Source: JBOGXF01 sp050694275 (lineage in GTDB: Bacteria; Actinomycetota; CADDZG01; WHSQ01). From it: a DNA stretch of 9,809 nt. The stretch lies in contig JBOGXF010000034.1 of NCBI GenBank assembly GCA_050694275.1, positions 1 to 9,809 on the forward strand, read 5' to 3'. Of the stretch, positions 5,199 through 9,809 are shown piece after piece. The translations under genes were made by a program, and so were the position numbers. Position 1 is the stretch's first letter, and each line of letters begins with the position of its first letter. Under the pieces are notes generated by a model, which was not told where the DNA came from, ran no database searches, and saw only the letters and a list, made by a program, of their open reading frames with translations.

Positions 5199-7136
5199 AT
5201 GCGTGATCCGAGAAGCCTGACCCACCGGATCCTCTTCGAGCATCTGCTGGAGGGAGAGCTGCGGCCCTCAGAGGGACTGCATCTCAGACCCGACCAGGTC
5301 CTCATCGAGGACGCCACCGGCACCATGACCTACCTTCAGTTCGAGGGACTGAAGGTCGAACGCGTCGCCGTGCCGCTCGCGGTCATGTATGTGGATCACA
5401 ACGTCCTGCAGGTGGACGAACGGAACATGGACGAGCATCGCTTTCTGCAAGCGCTCTCTGCTCGCTACGGAATCAAGTATTCGAGACCCGGCAACGGCAT
5501 CTCGCACAGCATCCATCTCGAACGCTTCGCGCGCCCGGGGGGATTGCTCTTCGGCGCGGATTCCCACACGACGATGGCCGGAGCGATGGGGATGTTCGCC
5601 CTCGGTGGGGGCGGACTCGATGTCGCGATTGCGCTGGCCGGTCACGGCCTGTGGATCTCGTGCCCGTCGGTGGTCGCGGTCGAGCTCCGTGGACGATTGC
5701 CCGAATGGGTCGAGGCCAAGGACGTGGTGCTGGAGCTGCTCCGGCGCAACGGAGTGCGAGGGGGCAATGGGAAGGCGTTCGAATTCATCGGCGAGGGGGT
5801 CGAGACGCTTTCCGTCATGGAGCGAGGGACGATCTGCAACATGGCGCTAGAGACCGGAGCGACAACGGCGATCTTCCCGAGCGACGAACGCACGCGCGAG
5901 TGGCTTGCGTCCCAGGGTCGTGAGGACGACTTCGCGCCCTTGTCTGCAGATCCCGGAGCCGTCTACGACGAGGTCGAGGTGATCGACCTGTGGCAGCTCG
6001 AGCCGCTCATCGCGAAACCTCGGTCACCCGGCAACGTTGTTCCTGTGCGCGACGTGGAAGGCGCTCGCGTCGCCCAGGTCTGCGTGGGGTCTTCGGTCAA
6101 TTCATCGTACGAGGATCTTGCCCGCGTGGCGGCGATCCTTCGCGATGGAGTGGTTCATCCCGAAGTCGAGATGACCGTCAGCCCGGGCTCACGTCAGATC
6201 CTGGATGCAATCGCGCGCTCGGATGTCTATCGCGACCTGGTGGCATCCGGGGCGCGGGTCCTCGAGGCGGTGTGTGGTCCCTGCATCGGGATCGGGCAGG
6301 CGCCCTCCGCGGGAGTTGTTTCGGTGCGGACCTTCAACCGCAACTTCCCCGGTCGCAGCGGAACGCCCGGCGACGAGGTCTACCTCTGCTCGCCGTCCGT
6401 CGCCGCGGCCACGGCCTTGCGCGGACGGATCACCGATCCCCGCTGGCTCGGCGAAGCGCCGCGCATCCACCGCGGCTCCTACAACCCTGAGGTCGTCGAT
6501 CGCCACATCCTCGACCCTCCGGAGCCGAACGAGTCCGAGCACATCGAGGTATCGAGAGGAACGAACATCGTTCCGCCGCCCAAGCCTCAACCGGTGCCAT
6601 CGCGGGTGGAAGGACGCATCCTCATCGTGCTCGGCGACGACATCTCCACCGGCGACATGGCGCCCGACGGCGCTCTCGGCATGTCGCTGTGGTCGAACAT
6701 CCCCGAGTGCGCGACCTACATGTTTCGCAGGATCGATCCCGAGTTTCACGACCGGGCGGTCTCCTGGGAGGGCGGCATCATCGTCGCGGGAGACAACTAT
6801 GGTCAGGGATCTTCACGCGAGCAGGCCGCTCTCGCGGCCCTGCACCTCGGCGTTCGAGCCGTCGTGGCAAAAAGCTTCGCTCGGATACATCGCCAGAACC
6901 TGATCGCTCAGGGGATCTTTCCGCTGGCCTTCGCGCGGCCCGAGGACCACGACGCGGCGCGGATGGGGGATACGTGGATCATCGAACACGCTCGCGAGGG
7001 GATCGCGTCCGGTTCTGGCTCGTTCCGCTGCCGATCGGGATCGGGAAGCACCCTCGACCTGAGAGCTGATCTGTTGGCACGCGAGCGAAAGCTGCTTCTG
7101 GCCGGAGGAGCGCTCCGTTACCTGACTTCCTCTTGA
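5199..7136 (+). CDS. Aconitase-family hydro-lyase, [4Fe-4S] cysteine set incomplete
   Basis: A 645-residue protein with full aconitase architecture: domains 1-3 (about 1-430), linker, and swivel domain (about 470-620). Its length fits the short bacterial aconitase group. Recognisable motifs are VDHNVLQ (65-71), GADSHTTMAGAMGMFALGGG (119-138), CGPCIGIG (359-366), GDDISTGDMAPDGA (479-492) and GDNYGQGSSREQAA (531-544) with the catalytic-serine loop. Aconitases hold the cluster with three cysteines, one in an SCTN motif and two in CGPC. Cys359 and Cys362 are present, but the first motif reads VGSSVNSSYEDL, with Ser299 in place of Cys. Cys295 lies four residues upstream. The usual REH of the swivel loop is REQ (Gln542). 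It may dehydrate or hydrate a citrate-like acid other than citrate, or bind the cluster unusually. The ATG lies 6 bases after the lyase stop with no strong Shine-Dalgarno, implying coupling. It is the last gene of the operon. Confidence 0.88.
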   Translation: MRDPRSLTHRILFEHLLEGELRPSEGLHLRPDQVLIEDATGTMTYLQFEGLKVERVAVPLAVMYVDHNVLQVDERNMDEHRFLQALSARYGIKYSRPGNGISHSIHLERFARPGGLLFGADSHTTMAGAMGMFALGGGGLDVAIALAGHGLWISCPSVVAVELRGRLPEWVEAKDVVLELLRRNGVRGGNGKAFEFIGEGVETLSVMERGTICNMALETGATTAIFPSDERTREWLASQGREDDFAPLSADPGAVYDEVEVIDLWQLEPLIAKPRSPGNVVPVRDVEGARVAQVCVGSSVNSSYEDLARVAAILRDGVVHPEVEMTVSPGSRQILDAIARSDVYRDLVASGARVLEAVCGPCIGIGQAPSAGVVSVRTFNRNFPGRSGTPGDEVYLCSPSVAAATALRGRITDPRWLGEAPRIHRGSYNPEVVDRHILDPPEPNESEHIEVSRGTNIVPPPKPQPVPSRVEGRILIVLGDDISTGDMAPDGALGMSLWSNIPECATYMFRRIDPEFHDRAVSWEGGIIVAGDNYGQGSSREQAALAALHLGVRAVVAKSFARIHRQNLIAQGIFPLAFARPEDHDAARMGDTWIIEHAREGIASGSGSFRCRSGSGSTLDLRADLLARERKLLLAGGALRYLTSS

Positions 7137-7419
7137 GCCGTTTGCCTCCATCGGCCTCGAAGAATCTCAGAAGATCGTCACTTCGTTAGAGTATCTGGTC
7201 GTCGCTTCCTCGCAGACCTTGCCCCCGTCCCAGACGTGCTCACTCCACCTGCTGGACCCAGCAACCAGGTTGATGTCAGCCGATACGGCCCCATTGGGTT
7301 GATTGCCCTGCTTAGTAAGTTCCTTCGCGCTTTGCTTAATTTACGGATTCAGTTTGCCGTTGATTCCCCCAAGACTTCTTCGCGCTAGGCGCGGACACGT
7401 CAGCCGGGGGGAGAAATCC
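7137..7419. other. AT-richer intergenic region upstream of the RHS gene
   Basis: 283 bases with no convincing gene. The composition drops from the GC-rich operon to a more mixed sequence. CTTCGCGCT occurs twice (about 7323-7331 and 7378-7386), and CGCGC-TAG-GCGCG (7381-7393) is a tiny palindrome. A strong purine tract at 7405-7413 serves the next gene. I see no clean intrinsic terminator after 7136 and no -35/-10 pair that I would defend, although the promoter of the RHS gene should lie here. Confidence 0.4.
7405..7413 (+). promoter_or_regulatory. Shine-Dalgarno of the RHS gene
   Basis: GGGGGGAGA-type tract ending about 6 bases before ATG 7420. It selects this start, which is followed by a complete signal peptide. 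Confidence 0.6.
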
Positions 7420-9684
7420 ATGCGGCATATCAGGTTCATTTCACACTTGCCAAGCAGCCAGGTACATCGGATTCGCTTGAGCAATGGCATCTCATCCGAT
7501 CTTCTTCATCCAGAGTGGTTGACCTGGAGAACGCTGGCACTGATTGTCTCGGCATTGCTAGTGACTCAGTTGCTGCCCGCTCGCCCCGCGCTCGCAACCC
7601 ACACGACCATCAGCAGCAACACAACCTGGACGGTGGCCAACAGTCCCTACGTCTTCAACGGTGACCTAGTCATCGCCTCAGGAGCTACACTGACGATCGA
7701 ACCCGGTGTCGTGGTCAAGCTCAACGGCACCGGTACCGAGGTGCGCGTTGGCGGCACACTGAAGGCTCTCGGCAGCGCGTCGGCCCCGGTGATCTTCACC
7801 TCCATCAAGGATGACGCCAGCGACGGTATCGATAGTGGAGGCGACGGAGCAACAACGCCACAACCCGGTGACTGGCTAAACCTCGAGGTGGAATCAGGGA
7901 ACGCGAACACGCTTCTTCAGTACGCAGTAGTCCGCTACGCAGGTTATGGATCTTCGAGTCTTACCTACGGTGGAATCAAGGTTCGTAATGGCAGCGTGCC
8001 GACCCTGGACAACGCCCGCATCGTTGACAACCAGAGGGCTGGTATCTCGGTCAGCGTTGGTAGTGGGGTCGTACTGAGAGATTCGGTAGTTGAGAGGAAC
8101 CGCCATGGCGTCGTCTTGATAGGCGGCTGGGTGGATGCCCAAAGGAGCACTTTCCGCGATAACGCCGGTGACGGAGTCATTTTTTCGCTTGCGTCCTCCT
8201 ACACAGGGCCTGCATCCGTCATAACTCGCAGCGAGATCACGGGCAACCTCAATCAAGGTGTTGACGTAGGTGCGGACGCGAGCCTCCCCGATTCGCGTAT
8301 CCCACACGGCAACTTCAACAACATCTACGGCAATGGCGATCCATATCAGCTCTATACGCCTGGGGAGCGGCTCGAGATCGACTGGACGAGCAACTACTGG
8401 GGCGATGGGGTCGTTTTCTCTTACAACGACAGCAAGTGTTTGAACGAAGACCCTTTTGCGCTCGGACGCCTGATCTTTCCGGGCGGCGGTGACGGTCCCC
8501 TAACCAACTCCCAATATATCGCGGGGACCGCTCCCGACGACGTGATGTGCTACTACGACAAGACGAGGGTCTATCCGGGCGAGTTCTTCACCAGCAAGAT
8601 CGCTGGCGCGGGCGCGCCTGTGTCCATGCTCACGGGAGGACTGCATGGCGTGAACCCCTCCGGGTCCCAGGGCGATCCCGTCAACAGCGCCACAGGAGCG
8701 TATTTCACCTCTGCTACCGATCTCGCTTTGCCCGGCATCGACGTTCCCTTCGTGTTCAAGCGCTCCTACAACTCCTTGACCGAGAGAGGAGGGGTGTTGG
8801 GAGCCGGATGGAGACACAGCCTCGAGGCATCGCTCAAGCTGTGGCCGCATGGGGACATCGACCTGCATGCAGAGGACGGACAGATACTGAGGTTCGAGAA
8901 GCAATCCGATGGCAGTTTCGAAGGAGGGCCTGGGGTGCGCTCGAAGCTCGTCGCAGTCACTGGAGGTTACAAGGTGACCCGTCGGGATCAGGTCGTCTAT
9001 GCCTTCGACTCCAACGGAAAACTGAAGTCGATCAAGGGCCGCAACGGCACGGGTCTGACCCTCGCCCATGGGACCGACGGCAACATCTCCACCGTGACCG
9101 ACAGCGCCGGCCGGGTGATCGATTTCTCCCACAACGCCAACGGTCGCTTGACGCAGGTGGCCCTTCCCGACGGTCGTTCCGTCTCGTACGGGTACACGAA
9201 CGGCCTGCTGACCTCCGTGACAGACGTGCGCGGCAACACCACCAGCTACACCTACGACTCGAAGCAGCGCCTCAAGACGGTCGTCGACCAGAACAACCAC
9301 ATGGTGGTTGACAACACCTACGGTGCCGACGGACGCGTGAGCCAGCAGACGGACGCGCGCGGCAAGCTGTGGGGATTCTCCTGGAACGCGGCCGCCGAGA
9401 CTTCTACCTTGACCGATCCGCGCGGCAAGCAGTGGGTCGACGACTACGACTCGAATCTGCTCGTATCCCGTACGGACCCACTGGGCAACAAGACCTCCTA
9501 TTCCTACGACTCGGACTTCAACGTGGCGGCGGTGACGGATGCTCGCAACAACACCACGATGATGACCTACGGCGGTCGCGGGAACATGCTGACGCGCACC
9601 GCTCCGACGCCGTTGTCCTACACGGAGACGTGGACGTACAACTCCAACAACGACCCGCTCACCTATGAGAACCGAAGAGACAAG
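7420..9684 (+). CDS. Secreted beta-helix/RHS (YD-repeat) protein, interrupted by an IS30-type element
   Basis: The frame is open from ATG 7420 to the window end. Residues 1-36 are a long polar leader, 37-58 a hydrophobic segment (LALIVSALLVTQLLP), and PALA-T gives a signal-peptidase site after residue 59. Residues about 65-330 look like a right-handed parallel beta-helix: VIASGATLTIEPGVVVKLNG, VGGTLKALGSASAPVIFTS, then short turns of the type IVDNQRAGISV and VVERNRHGVVL, ending in NYWGDG. Residues 419-475 form the DUF6531-like RHS entry domain (GDPVNSATGAYFTSATDLAL, RSYNSLTERGGVLGAGWRHS). From about 530 on come YD/RHS repeats (YTYDSKQRLKTVVDQ, TYGADGRVSQQTDARG, DYDSNLLVSRTDPLGN). RHS shells usually encapsulate a C-terminal toxin or adhesin. 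Here the repeats stop near residue 755, where the sequence becomes IS-like, so the C-terminal domain is lost or lies beyond the insertion. Codon use in the beta-helix part is less GC3-biased than in the neighbouring operon. Confidence 0.82.
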
Positions 9685-9706
9685 GGCGGATTCAATTGGT
9701 CGTCGC

Positions 9707-9730
9707 AACACCTCACCAGATGGAGGTGTT
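9707..9730 (+). promoter_or_regulatory. Hairpin AACACCTC/GAGGTGTT hiding the transposase Shine-Dalgarno
   Basis: AACACCTC (9707-9714) pairs perfectly with GAGGTGTT (9723-9730) around an 8-base loop. The 3' arm contains the transposase ribosome site GGAGGTG (9722-9728), 7 bases before ATG 9736. In transcripts entering from outside the element the site would be base-paired, limiting transposase translation. This protective design is known from other insertion sequences; its role here is inferred. Confidence 0.6.
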
Positions 9731-9735
9731 CAGCG

Positions 9736-9809
9736 ATGGGTGTCGGCAAGCGTCAGCAGGAGATCCGAGCGATGCGTGGCCACATGTGGTCACCGGGTCG
9801 GCCGTCGAC
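9736..9809 (+). CDS. IS30-family transposase, N-terminal fragment
   Basis: ATG 9736 opens MGVGKRQQEIRAMRGHMWSP followed by GRPS and then the window edge. This start (GKRQQ-x-IRAMRG-x-M-SPGRPS) closely resembles the N-terminus of actinobacterial IS30-family transposases as I remember them. The helix-turn-helix and DDE catalytic domain would lie downstream, outside the window. GGAGGTG at 9722-9728 is well spaced for this start. The frame is the same as that of the RHS gene and there is no stop between them, so read-through would produce a fusion protein. Confidence 0.6.
   Translation, partial: MGVGKRQQEIRAMRGHMWSPGRPS

Larger units (their letters stand above)
9685..9809 (+). mobile_element. 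Left end of an IS30-family insertion sequence (truncated by window)
   Basis: RHS repeat sequence ends at about codon 755 (9684). From roughly 9685-9700 the sequence becomes an IS-like end with TTGGTCGTCGCAACACCTC, a hairpin, and a transposase start. The exact boundary is uncertain by about 15 bases because the terminal inverted repeat and target duplication need the right end, which is outside the window. IS30-family elements make 2-4 base target duplications. Recognition rests mainly on the transposase N-terminus. Confidence 0.65.

Noticed and set aside
6189..6903. Long alternative frames inside the aconitase-like gene on both strands
   Set aside because: Arg/Ser-rich shadows without start signals or homology; the aconitase frame is complete.
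7137..7180. Intrinsic terminator after the aconitase gene (GAGCCG with CGGCCTC)
   Set aside because: The stem needs a bulge and no T-tract follows.
7301..7419. Riboswitch or structured leader before the RHS gene
   Set aside because: Only a tiny CGCGC/GCGCG palindrome and a short direct repeat are visible; no known aptamer core could be matched by eye.
8500..9711. A 403-codon minus-strand open frame opposite the RHS region
   Set aside because: Low-complexity Val/Gly/Arg sequence with no domain pattern. The plus strand carries clear RHS repeats.
1..9809. CRISPR arrays, tRNA or rRNA genes
   Set aside because: No regularly spaced repeats and no cloverleaf or rRNA-like conserved stretches were seen.

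Overview
The window is high-GC bacterial DNA with compact, overlapping genes. It carries a mycothiol-type maleylpyruvate isomerase-fold protein, and thiol chemistry of that kind is characteristic of Actinomycetota. An actinomycete is therefore the best guess; the species cannot be told. The window falls into three parts.

(1) Positions 1-2366: an aromatic-degradation locus. Two divergent units share a 119-base control region. On the minus strand are a DinB/maleylpyruvate-isomerase-like gene and, 4 bases after it, the first 33 codons of what looks like a maleylacetate reductase that runs off the left edge. On the plus strand are an extradiol ring-cleavage dioxygenase of the hydroquinone (PcpA/LinE/MhqO-like) type and an HxlR-family regulator. 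Together they suggest hydroquinone -> 4-hydroxymuconic semialdehyde -> maleylacetate -> 3-oxoadipate. The HxlR protein, with a cysteine near its N-terminus, is a plausible quinone- or redox-responsive switch, and an inverted repeat at 1002-1029 is its candidate operator.

(2) Positions 2367-7136: a small minus-strand hypothetical gene, then a tight plus-strand operon of AMP-forming acyl-CoA ligase, citryl-CoA-lyase-like protein and aconitase-like protein. The first two share one base (TAGTG) and the third follows after 6 bases. The three chemistries (hydro-lyase, CoA activation, retro-Claisen C-C cleavage) form a logical route for splitting a citrate-like hydroxy acid into acetyl-CoA plus a 2-oxo acid. 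The aconitase-like protein has Ser in place of one of the three [4Fe-4S] cysteines, and the lyase lacks the usual catalytic Asp. These changes suggest a non-standard substrate. This operon is the most interesting part of the window.

(3) Positions 7137-9809: a less codon-biased accessory segment. An AT-richer 283-base gap is followed by a large secreted protein that starts at 7420: signal peptide, right-handed beta-helix repeats, then an RHS/YD-repeat domain. Around 9685 its reading frame passes without a stop into the left end of an IS30-type insertion sequence. The transposase start at 9736 is in the same frame, and its Shine-Dalgarno lies in the 3' arm of a hairpin. The window ends inside the transposase.
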